This document shows, one piece after another, positions 1 to 6,986 of a stretch of DNA of 28,347 nucleotides. The notes under the pieces are model-generated. The model saw only the letters and a list, made by a program, of their open reading frames with translations, was not told the origin of the DNA and made no database searches. A program made the position numbers and the translations under genes. Source of the stretch: CAZWZG01 sp964638245 (GTDB lineage: Bacteria > Pseudomonadota > Alphaproteobacteria > Rhodobacterales > Rhodobacteraceae); NCBI GenBank assembly GCA_964638245.1, contig CAZWZG010000022.1:1-28347 (forward strand), read 5' to 3'. The number at the start of each line of letters is the position of its first letter. Within the stretch, counting starts at the first letter, position 1.

Positions 1-1233
1 ATCGATATCTTGAAACACGTCAAACGCGACATGCCCGAGGTGCCGATCATCATCATCTCGGGCCACGGCAATATCGAAATCGCGGTCGCCGCGATCAAGC
101 AGGGCGCTTACGACTTCATCGAAAAGCCGTTCAATATCGATCAGCTTCTGGTGGTCATCAGCCGCGCCATGGAAACCTCGCGGCTGCGCAACGAGAACAT
201 TTCGCTCAAGCGCCGTGAAACAGGGCCTGCCGACATGGTCGGGTCCAGCCCGGCATTCCGTCACCTGAAATCGCAGTTAGAGAAGGTGACGCGTTCAAAC
301 GGGCGCGTGATGCTGTCGGGTCCGGCCGGGTCGGGCAAGGAGATCGCCGCGCGCTTCATCCATGCCCATTCCGACCGTGCCGAAGGCCCCTTCGTGACCG
401 TCAACTCGGCCGCGATCGAGCCCGAGCGGATGGAAGATGTCCTGTTTGGTCGCGAAAGCGCGCAGCGCGGGATCGAGCCAGGCCTTCTGGAAGAGGCACA
501 TGGCGGCGTCATCTTTTTCGACGAAATCGGGGACATGCCGCTTGGTACGCAGTCCAAGATCCTGCGCGTTCTGACGGAGCAACAATTCCAGCGTGTTGGT
601 GGCTCGGAAACCGTGCGCGTCGATCTTCGGGTCATCTCCAGCTCCAACCGCGACTTGGAGGCCGAGGTCGAAGCAGGCCGTTTTCGCCAAGAGCTGTTCC
701 ATCGTCTGAACGTAGTACCGATTTCGGTGCCACGCCTTGAAGACCGCCTCGAAGATGTGCGCGATCTGGCGCTCTATTTCATCGAGGAGTTCAACAAGAC
801 CCAAGGTTTGCCGTTGCGCAACCTGTCGGAAGAAGCCGTAGCGATGCTTCAGACGATGGCGTGGCCAGGCAACGTGAGACAACTGAAAAACGTGATCGAA
901 CGCGTGCTGATACTCGGGGCTGACAAGGGGCCGATCACCGCGCGGGAGCTTCCAAATCAGGGGGCCGCTGCGCCGGACGAAAGCGAAGGACGCGTGGTGC
1001 TGGCAGGTAGCCTTGCAACATTGCCTCTGCGTGAAGCCCGCGAGTTGTTTGAGCGGGAGTACCTGCTGACGCAGATCAACCGGTTTGGCGGCAACATCAG
1101 CCGGACAGCGAATTTCGTTGGAATGGAGCGTTCGGCCCTGCACAGAAAGCTGAAATCACTCAACGTGGTCACGTCAAACAAATCCGGAAGTCGGGTCGCT
1201 CATGTGGAAGGCGAAGAGGCGGAAGCAAGTTGA
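1..1233 (+). CDS. ntrX: Nitrogen-regulation response regulator NtrX (5' end outside window)
   Basis: Response regulator of the NtrY/NtrX two-component pair, which links envelope or redox signals to nitrogen and respiratory gene control. The reading frame is open from the first base, so the phosphoacceptor part of the receiver domain is missing here. What remains starts in the middle of the receiver (IIIISGHGN, then the switch Lys in FIEKPF). An AAA+ domain follows with Walker A GPAGSGKE and Walker B VIFFDEIGD, and a Fis-type helix-turn-helix ends the protein (GNISRTANFVGMERSALHRK). The GAFTGA loop that contacts sigma-54 is absent: LFGRES is followed directly by AQRGIEPGLLEEA. This loss is typical of rhodobacterial NtrC/NtrX proteins and argues against classical sigma-54 activation. 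A strong hairpin follows the stop codon. trkA lies downstream on the same strand, a common arrangement in this order. Confidence 0.95.
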   Translation: MDILKHVKRDMPEVPIIIISGHGNIEIAVAAIKQGAYDFIEKPFNIDQLLVVISRAMETSRLRNENISLKRRETGPADMVGSSPAFRHLKSQLEKVTRSNGRVMLSGPAGSGKEIAARFIHAHSDRAEGPFVTVNSAAIEPERMEDVLFGRESAQRGIEPGLLEEAHGGVIFFDEIGDMPLGTQSKILRVLTEQQFQRVGGSETVRVDLRVISSSNRDLEAEVEAGRFRQELFHRLNVVPISVPRLEDRLEDVRDLALYFIEEFNKTQGLPLRNLSEEAVAMLQTMAWPGNVRQLKNVIERVLILGADKGPITARELPNQGAAAPDESEGRVVLAGSLATLPLREARELFEREYLLTQINRFGGNISRTANFVGMERSALHRKLKSLNVVTSNKSGSRVAHVEGEEAEAS

Positions 1234-1238
1234 AGCGC

Positions 1239-1261
1239 GCTGGGGGGCCAGCCCCCCCAGC
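1239..1261 (+). terminator. Hairpin terminator after ntrX
   Basis: A perfect 9-bp stem (GCTGGGGGG, 1239-1247, with CCCCCCAGC, 1253-1261) has a 5-nt loop and starts 6 nt after the ntrX stop. It is followed by a C-run and a T-rich stretch (gggatattttta). The C-rich tail ending in gggatattt is, in my experience, common after rhodobacterial genes. Probably an intrinsic terminator separating ntrX from trkA. Confidence 0.7.
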
Positions 1262-1356
1262 CCCCCGGGATATTTTTAGACCTTTGGAGTGGCCCGAATT
1301 GACCTTGGATCACGGCTCTGCCAAGGCTGTCGTCTGAACCGTCAATTGAGGCTCAT

Positions 1357-2733
1357 ATGAAGGTTATCATCTGCGGTGCAGGTCAGGTTGGCTGGCAGAT
1401 TGCGCGACATCTTTCGGGCGAAAAGAATGATGTCATGGTTGTTGATAGCAATGCCGATCTCGTTCGTCGTGCCACTGATACACTGGATGTTCAGGGCATC
1501 GCTGGACACGCAAGCTATCCAGAAATCCTCGAACGTGCAGGCGCGCCCGATGCAGATATGATCATTGCTGCAACCCATTCGGACGAAGTCAACATGGTCA
1601 CCTGCCAAGTAGCCCACTCCATCTTTGGCATCCCGCGCAAGATCGCAAGGCTGCGGGCGCAATCCTACCATGACGCAATTTATTCAGATCTCTATAGGCG
1701 AGATCACGTTCCTATAGACGTCGTGATCAGCCCGGAACGGGAAGTGGCAGAAGCAGCGCTTCGACGACTGACCATTCCGGCTGCGTTCGAGACTGAAGAT
1801 TTTTTGGACGGACAGGCGCGGCTCCTGGGTCTTGATCTTGATGAAGACTGTCCTGTTTTGGATACGCCCCTTCGACAATTGACTGATTTGTTCTCGACAC
1901 TTCGCGCGCTTGTCGTCGGAGTGCGTCGCAAAGGTCGGTTGTTCGTGCCCAATCCGGGGGATGCCCTTTTTGCGCGCGACCAGATCTACGTGATGTCACA
2001 CAAGGAAGACATCGGTCGGCTTCTTGAGATTTTTGGGAAAGCGTCCACAAAACAAAACCGCCTCGTACTCGTTGGAGGGGGCAACGTGGGTTTGACGGTC
2101 GCAAAAGCGCTAGAAGCGCGCAGCGAACGCGTACATGCCAAGATTATTGAAAAAAACCGGCGGTGCGCCGAGCTTGCTGCCGACGCTTTGGAAAGAACGA
2201 TCGTGCTGAACGGTGACGGATTGTCATCAGAGTTGTTAAGCGAGGCGGGAATTGAACGCGCGGATGCGCTTTTGGCTGTGACGGACGATGACAAGACCAA
2301 CCTTTTGGCGGCGGTCCGAGCAAAGGCATTCGGGTGTCCAATGACAATAGCGTTGGTGAACGACCCGACGCTTCTTCCTCTTATGGCTCCTCTGGATATT
2401 GATGCTTATATTAATCCGCGGGCGACTACGGTATCGTCGATCTTGCGCCATATCCGTCACGGACGCGTCCGCGGTGTGTATTCGATTGGCGATGCAGAAG
2501 CCGAGGTGATCGAAGCCCAAGTGCTTTCAACTTCGCCTTTGGCCGGGAAGGCAATCCGTGACATCGATTTTCCGGAAGGTGTGAAGGTCGGAGCAATCAA
2601 GAAGAAAGACAAGATACTGCGCCCTTCAGGCGGGACACGTGTCGAGGACGGCGATGTGATTGTCGTGTTCACTATGGCAGCCGACGTGCCTGCCGTTGAA
2701 CGACTATTTCAGGTATCGATCGACTTTTTCTGA
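1357..2733 (+). CDS. trkA: Trk potassium uptake regulatory subunit TrkA
   Basis: Peripheral cytoplasmic subunit that binds NAD(H)/nucleotide and gates the TrkH potassium channel. The 458 residues match the usual two-fold architecture: RCK/Rossmann domain 1 starts at residue 1 (VIICGAGQVG, a GxGxxG motif), with a TrkA-C domain around 145-225. Rossmann domain 2 starts near 232 (LVLVGGGNVG), with a second TrkA-C domain at about 370-455. The ATG is preceded by GAGG at 5-nt spacing. The TGA stop overlaps the trkH ATG by one base (TGATG), so the two subunits are translationally coupled and should be made together. The codon use looks less GC-rich than in hflX or mfd, but the gene is intact. Confidence 0.96.
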   Translation: MKVIICGAGQVGWQIARHLSGEKNDVMVVDSNADLVRRATDTLDVQGIAGHASYPEILERAGAPDADMIIAATHSDEVNMVTCQVAHSIFGIPRKIARLRAQSYHDAIYSDLYRRDHVPIDVVISPEREVAEAALRRLTIPAAFETEDFLDGQARLLGLDLDEDCPVLDTPLRQLTDLFSTLRALVVGVRRKGRLFVPNPGDALFARDQIYVMSHKEDIGRLLEIFGKASTKQNRLVLVGGGNVGLTVAKALEARSERVHAKIIEKNRRCAELAADALERTIVLNGDGLSSELLSEAGIERADALLAVTDDDKTNLLAAVRAKAFGCPMTIALVNDPTLLPLMAPLDIDAYINPRATTVSSILRHIRHGRVRGVYSIGDAEAEVIEAQVLSTSPLAGKAIRDIDFPEGVKVGAIKKKDKILRPSGGTRVEDGDVIVVFTMAADVPAVERLFQVSIDFF

Positions 2734-4235
2734 TGGAGCGCTCTCCCCAAGTGCTGCCCCTGTATGCCGTGCTGCTTGGACTAGCTGGGACAGCAATGCT
2801 AGTTCCTGCCGTGCATGCAGTGTCAGTCGAAGACTTTGAGACGGCGCGCGCCTTCTTTTACTCGGGGCTATTGACCCTGATTCTTTTCAGTTTCATTGCC
2901 GTGGCAACGCGCGGGACCCGGCCACGCCGTCCGGCGCGCAGCAATCTGCTGGCTCTTTTTGGCGCTTTCACGGTTCTGCCTTGTTTTCTCGCCCTTCCTT
3001 TTGTGAATGCCGTGCCCGATACCACCTTTCTGAATGCTAGTTTCGAGATGATCTCGAGCATGACGACAACCGGGGCCACTCTTTACGAGCCAGAACGGTT
3101 GCCTAGCTCTGTGCATCTGTGGCGCGGTCTGGTCGGTTGGCTAGGAGGCTTTGTCGTCTGGGTTTCAGCCATGGCAGTTCTTGCGCCTCTCAATCTTGGC
3201 GGTTTCGAAGTTGGAGCTCGCCGTCAGGGCGGCACCGAAAGCTTCGGACCGATCACACATATTGCCGATAGCGCAGAGCGAATGGCCATCTATGCCAATC
3301 GTCTGGCTCCGGTGTACGCCGGACTTACGGGGTCTCTCTGGCTTGCTCTTTTTCTTTCCGGAGAACAACCAACGACGGCCTTAATCCACGCCATGTCGAC
3401 GCTATCCACAAGTGGGATATCTCCAGTCGGAGGACTAGAAGAGGGGCAGGCGGGCTTTGCGGGCGAGTTTCTGGTCTTCTTGTTTCTTGTTTTCGCATTG
3501 AGCCGTGTCACCTTCGGCCCAGAGGATCGCATTTTCGGAATCGCTGCCCTGCGAGACGATCCCGAATTGAGAACCGGATTGATGATCATACTTATTCTTC
3601 CGGTCCTTTTGTTTTTTCGTCACATCCTTGCCGCCAACAGCATCGAAAGTGGCACTGAGGGTTTGAACGGTTTTGCGGCGTTTTGGGGTAGCCTCTTCAC
3701 CGTTGCGTCTTTCTTGTCCACAACGGGCTTTGAAAGCACCTATTGGGGCGAGGCGCAAAGCTGGTCAGGCCTGCAGTCGCCGGGCCTTCTGCTGATGGGG
3801 TTGGCGCTCTTTGGCGGTGGCATTGCAACGACTGCAGGCGGCGTCAAGCTGATGCGCGTATATGTGCTTTTTGGCCATGGAACGCGCGAGATTCAGAAGC
3901 TTGTGCATCCCAACTCGGTGGGTGGAGAAGAGGTCGGTTTTCAGCGACAAGCTGCCTTTGTCGCATGGATTTTCTTCATGCTTTTCGCAATCTCCATCGC
4001 GACCACGTCAATCGCGCTAGCAGCCACGGGACTCAGCTTCGAGCAATCGCTTGTCCTGACCTTCGCTGCGCTGACAACCACCGGCCCATTGATTGAAGCC
4101 GGTCTGACTGACCCCTTGGCCATGAACGCGCTTGAGCCTGCGGCAAAGGCCATTACGGCCGCTGCGATGGTTGTCGGACGCCTAGAGACACTTGCCATTG
4201 TCGCCCTCCTCAACCCGGCATTCTGGCGGTCCTGA
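2733..4235 (+). CDS. trkH: Potassium transporter membrane subunit TrkH
   Basis: Inner-membrane potassium-translocating subunit that works with TrkA. The 500-residue protein is strongly hydrophobic. It contains the four selectivity-filter-like loops of the superfamily, each with the expected glycine: MTTTGATLYE (near 110), MSTLSTSGISPVGG (near 222), SFLSTTGFEST (near 330) and ALTTTGPLIEAG (near 450). The start overlaps the trkA stop by one base. A short inverted repeat follows the gene, before hfq. The length is normal for TrkH and no key residue appears to be missing. Confidence 0.95.
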   Translation: MERSPQVLPLYAVLLGLAGTAMLVPAVHAVSVEDFETARAFFYSGLLTLILFSFIAVATRGTRPRRPARSNLLALFGAFTVLPCFLALPFVNAVPDTTFLNASFEMISSMTTTGATLYEPERLPSSVHLWRGLVGWLGGFVVWVSAMAVLAPLNLGGFEVGARRQGGTESFGPITHIADSAERMAIYANRLAPVYAGLTGSLWLALFLSGEQPTTALIHAMSTLSTSGISPVGGLEEGQAGFAGEFLVFLFLVFALSRVTFGPEDRIFGIAALRDDPELRTGLMIILILPVLLFFRHILAANSIESGTEGLNGFAAFWGSLFTVASFLSTTGFESTYWGEAQSWSGLQSPGLLLMGLALFGGGIATTAGGVKLMRVYVLFGHGTREIQKLVHPNSVGGEEVGFQRQAAFVAWIFFMLFAISIATTSIALAATGLSFEQSLVLTFAALTTTGPLIEAGLTDPLAMNALEPAAKAITAAAMVVGRLETLAIVALLNPAFWRS

Positions 4236-4242
4236 AGCCCGG

Positions 4243-4265
4243 TGAAGCGCCTTGGCGCTAACGGT
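4243..4265 (+). terminator. Weak inverted repeat after trkH
   Basis: AGCGCC-TT-GGCGCT lies about 15 nt after the trkH stop. The loop of the full stem would be too tight, so perhaps only four outer pairs form, and no T-run follows. It could slow or end trkAH transcription before hfq. The rest of the 4236-4361 gap is AT-richer and presumably holds the hfq promoter; I could not assign -35/-10 boxes. Confidence 0.3.
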
Positions 4266-4361
4266 CTGAATTTAGGGGTGTAAATCCGTCAACCATTCAT
4301 TAAAGTCCCAATCATTGCTGCTCGCCTATTCCGGCCGGGCCAAGAAAAAAAGGCGTATAAG

Positions 4362-4595
4362 ATGGCATCAGACCGTCAAAACCTTCAGGATGCATTCCTG
4401 AATCACGTTCGTAAGACGAAAATTCCTGTCACCATTTTTCTCATCAATGGCGTTAAACTGCAGGGTGTGATCACGTGGTTCGATAACTTCTGTGTGCTTT
4501 TGCGCCGCGATGGACAGTCGCAGCTGGTCTACAAGCACGCGATTTCCACGATCATGCCAGGTCAGCCGATCAGCCTGTACGAAGGCGAAGAGTAA
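4362..4595 (+). CDS. hfq: RNA chaperone Hfq
   Basis: Hexameric Sm-like RNA chaperone that pairs small RNAs with mRNAs. The 77 residues are normal for rhodobacterial Hfq, which lacks the long enterobacterial tail. Sm1 is visible as VTIFLINGVKLQGVITWFDNF, and Sm2 contains the family signature VYKHAISTIMP. The ATG is preceded by an A-rich stretch with AAGG. hflX begins 2 nt after the stop, the conserved hfq-hflX pairing. Hfq is relevant here because a predicted small RNA with a U-tailed terminator lies at 23801-23877. Confidence 0.98.
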   Translation: MASDRQNLQDAFLNHVRKTKIPVTIFLINGVKLQGVITWFDNFCVLLRRDGQSQLVYKHAISTIMPGQPISLYEGEE

Positions 4596-4597
4596 CC

Positions 4598-5872
4598 TTG
4601 GAAACATGGACAGCGGGCGATACCCGCGCGCTGGTTCTGCATCCCGATCTTCAGAACGACGCGGCGCGACGCGCCCCCGAAGCGAGCCTTGAAGAAGCTG
4701 TGGCCTTGGCCGCGGCGCTTCCGCGACTGGAGGTCACGGGAGGCGAAGTCGTGCGCGTGGCGCGCCCTGACGCCGGGCGACTGTTTGGAAAGGGAAAGAT
4801 CGCTGAGATCGCCAAGCGCGTTGAGGAGGATGAGATTGAGCTCGTTCTCATCGACGGCCCGGTGTCCCCGGTTCAACAGCGCAACCTTGAGCGGGAGTGG
4901 AAGACAAAGCTCCTTGATCGTACGGGGTTGATCCTCGAGATCTTTTCGGATCGCGCGCGCACCCGAGAAGGTGTGCTGCAGGTCGAAATGGCCGCGCTCA
5001 GCTATCAAAGGACGCGCCTTGTTCGCGCCTGGACCCACCTTGAGCGGCAAAGGGGCGGTCTTGGCTTTGTCGGTGGGCCGGGCGAAACGCAGATCGAAGC
5101 CGACCGGCGCGCCATTGATGAGCAACTGACGCGCTTGAAACGACAGCTTTCAAAGGTCGTCAAAACGCGCGGGCTCCATCGCGCCGCACGCGCAAAGGTT
5201 CCGTATCCCGTCGTTGCCCTTGTTGGGTACACGAACGCGGGCAAGTCGACTTTATTTAATCGGATGACCGGCGCGGATGTTCTGTCAAAGGACATGCTTT
5301 TCGCCACGCTCGACCCCACCATGCGCAAGGTCGAGCTTGAAGGCGGGCTCGAGGTGATCATGTCGGACACGGTGGGGTTCATTTCGGACCTGCCGACACA
5401 ACTGGTGGCAGCGTTTCGGGCAACTCTGGAAGAGGTTTTGTCAGCCGATCTTATTCTGCACGTCCGCGATATTGCGCACCCTGAATCCGAGGTTCAGGCC
5501 GAAGATGTTCAAACCATTCTGACCGAGCTTGGCGCGAATGAGGACGTGCCGATGCTTGAGGTCTGGAACAAGATGGATCTCATGGACGGGGAACCTCGGT
5601 TAGCAGCCTTGAACCGCGCCGACCGAGAAGAAGCAGTTCATCCGGTATCGGCCCTGACAGGCGAAGGCATCCCGAGCCTGATCGACGCCATCGGAAAGGC
5701 GCTGGAAGGCACGCGGTTTGAAGAGGTTTTGACGCTTGGCCCGGCGGACGGTCGGCGCCGCGCATGGCTTTACGAGCGCGGACTTGTGCAAAGCGAAGAT
5801 CAGGACGGCACTGAGACGCGCGTAGGCGTGCGTTGGGGGCCCGTCGAAAAAGCGCGCTTCGACGGGCTATAG
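4598..5872 (+). CDS. hflX: Ribosome-associated GTPase HflX
   Basis: GTPase that binds and splits stalled or stressed ribosomes. The 424-residue protein has the N-terminal HflX domain (glycine-rich GKGKIAEI near 65-72), the linker signature GGPGETQIEADRR near 165, then a G domain with G1 GYTNAGKST (near 208), G3 DTVGFI (near 252) and G4 NKMD (near 325). The only reasonable in-frame start is TTG at 4598, two bases after the hfq stop. The nearby ATG at 4606 is in another frame. GAAGAG within the hfq end can act as ribosome binding site, implying coupling to hfq. The last codons form one side of a strong hairpin. Confidence 0.93.
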   Translation: METWTAGDTRALVLHPDLQNDAARRAPEASLEEAVALAAALPRLEVTGGEVVRVARPDAGRLFGKGKIAEIAKRVEEDEIELVLIDGPVSPVQQRNLEREWKTKLLDRTGLILEIFSDRARTREGVLQVEMAALSYQRTRLVRAWTHLERQRGGLGFVGGPGETQIEADRRAIDEQLTRLKRQLSKVVKTRGLHRAARAKVPYPVVALVGYTNAGKSTLFNRMTGADVLSKDMLFATLDPTMRKVELEGGLEVIMSDTVGFISDLPTQLVAAFRATLEEVLSADLILHVRDIAHPESEVQAEDVQTILTELGANEDVPMLEVWNKMDLMDGEPRLAALNRADREEAVHPVSALTGEGIPSLIDAIGKALEGTRFEEVLTLGPADGRRRAWLYERGLVQSEDQDGTETRVGVRWGPVEKARFDGL

Positions 5873-5887
5873 CAGAGCGAAAGCTCT
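5839..5887. terminator. Two hairpins between convergent hflX and the puc operon
   Basis: A 10-bp perfect stem (GCCCGTCGAA 5839-5848 with TTCGACGGGC 5858-5867, 9-nt loop) lies inside the last codons of hflX. A second hairpin, AGAGC-GAAA-GCTCT (5874-5887), fills the 16-nt gap before the stop of the convergent repeat-protein gene. Read on the - strand the first loop contains TTTTT. The pair probably forms a compact bidirectional terminator. Confidence 0.55.
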
Positions 5888-5888
5888 C

Positions 5889-6986
5889 TTAAGCAGCCTT
5901 GTCCTTGGTGTGGGGCAGGATCCAGTTCGCCATATACTTATGTCCCGGCACAATGTGTCCGAAGGGGAACTTCGCCATGTGACGATGCCCCGGCACGATA
6001 TGGGCAAACGGGAACTTCGCCTGGTACCGGTGTCCTGGCACGATATGGCCAAACGGGAATTTCGCCATGAAGCGATGCCCGGGCACGATATGACCGAAGG
6101 GGAAGCGTGCCTGATACTTGTGGCCAGGTATCAGGTGTCCAAAGGGGAACTTCGCCTGGTACTTGTGGCCCGGCACAAGCGCATTGGTTCCACGCTTGCC
6201 GCTCATAAGCAGTGGGAAGGGCCAGTTGGCCATGCGGCGCCCGCCGGGAACCAAATGGCCGAAGGGAAACTTCGCCTGGAACTTGTGGCCGGGAATGAGA
6301 TGGCCAAACGGGAATTTCGCCATGTGGCGATGGCCCGGAACGATGTGACCAAACGGGAATTTCGCCTGGAACTTGTGGCCCGGCACGATGTGACCAAACG
6401 GGAACTTCGCCATGTACCCGTTGCCTGGCACGAGAAGGCCAAACGGGAACGCGCCAAAACGGATGTTGAATGGCAGGATGTTCTTGATCGGCCAATTCGC
6501 CATGCGCGAATGAGGCGGGAAGGCGAAGCCTGTGAACGGTTTCTTGCGGCTGATCAGCGGGATCGGCCAGTTCGCCATGTAGTAATTCGTGCTGGTCGGA
6601 TCACGCCGACGCGTCAGCAGCAGCGGCTGATCATTCAGAACACTCAGCGTCGGGCTGTATGTTTCCTTGACGTAAGCCTCTTCTTCGATCCCGCCCATAT
6701 CGACGGCACCCATATCGCCCAGCACTTCGCGGGTGATCTTGGCAACGCCGAGCGGCTTGTAGCCAGCGCGCACAAGGACCACGGCCCCACCTGATGCCAT
6801 ACGCTCGCCGTAGGCGTCTGCGGTCGCGGGCAAGACGCCAGCGCCTTTCAGCGCGTCGACCATCCCGTCTGGTGATTCAAAGACACGCAGAATGCTTGTC
6901 GAGACCCGGCGGCGGTAGACCAATTCGTCTTTCGCCAAGCGCGCCTTGCGCACGTCGTCAAAGTAGCGCGTGATTATCGTTTTCAT
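5889..6986 (-). CDS. Puc-operon protein of unknown function with 15-residue repeats
   Basis: I do not recognise a described family for the whole 365-residue protein. Residues 1-95 alternate strands and helices (TIITRYFD, a helix, SILRVFES, helices, GGAVVLVRA) in a pattern resembling the general stress protein 17M/YflT domain; this is inference from pattern only. After an acidic linker, from residue 137, come repeats. Nine units of 15 residues follow the form [MQ]A[KR]FPF[GA]H[IL][VI]PG[HG][KR]x at 192-251 and 277-351. They are bracketed by four MANW-type variants at 137, 162, 252 and 352. No signal peptide or clear membrane helix is seen. The repeats are rich in His, Phe, Pro, Gly and basic residues. 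The start overlaps the pucC stop as ATGA, so it is the distal gene of the puc operon and is probably co-regulated with the antenna. A role in antenna or membrane assembly is only a guess. Confidence 0.85.
   Translation of the reverse strand: MKTIITRYFDDVRKARLAKDELVYRRRVSTSILRVFESPDGMVDALKGAGVLPATADAYGERMASGGAVVLVRAGYKPLGVAKITREVLGDMGAVDMGGIEEEAYVKETYSPTLSVLNDQPLLLTRRRDPTSTNYYMANWPIPLISRKKPFTGFAFPPHSRMANWPIKNILPFNIRFGAFPFGLLVPGNGYMAKFPFGHIVPGHKFQAKFPFGHIVPGHRHMAKFPFGHLIPGHKFQAKFPFGHLVPGGRRMANWPFPLLMSGKRGTNALVPGHKYQAKFPFGHLIPGHKYQARFPFGHIVPGHRFMAKFPFGHIVPGHRYQAKFPFAHIVPGHRHMAKFPFGHIVPGHKYMANWILPHTKDKAA
5934..6413 (-). repeat. In-frame 45-bp tandem repeat array in the puc-linked gene
   Basis: Nine copies of a 45-bp unit (15 codons), interrupted by one 75-bp variant unit (residues 252-276). 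Protein-level identity between units is very high, while third positions vary, which suggests selection on the protein and not only a recent expansion. Units starting with Met and with Gln mostly alternate, pointing to an ancestral 90-bp pair. Related degenerate units extend the array upstream to about 6578. Such arrays tend to vary in copy number. Confidence 0.9.

Noticed and set aside
295..1143. - strand open frame of 282 codons opposite ntrX
   Set aside because: Shadow of the high-GC ntrX gene; no family features, and ntrX is unmistakable.
5934..6413. Repeat array considered as CRISPR or mobile repeat
   Set aside because: Units are contiguous, in frame and protein-coding with no spacers between them.
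5910..6794. Long + strand open frame of 294 codons opposite the repeat gene
   Set aside because: It is antisense to the repeat array; its apparent periodicity is simply that of the 45-bp units. The - strand frame has coupling to pucC and a coherent conserved repeat, while the + strand frame has no ribosome binding site or recognisable domain.
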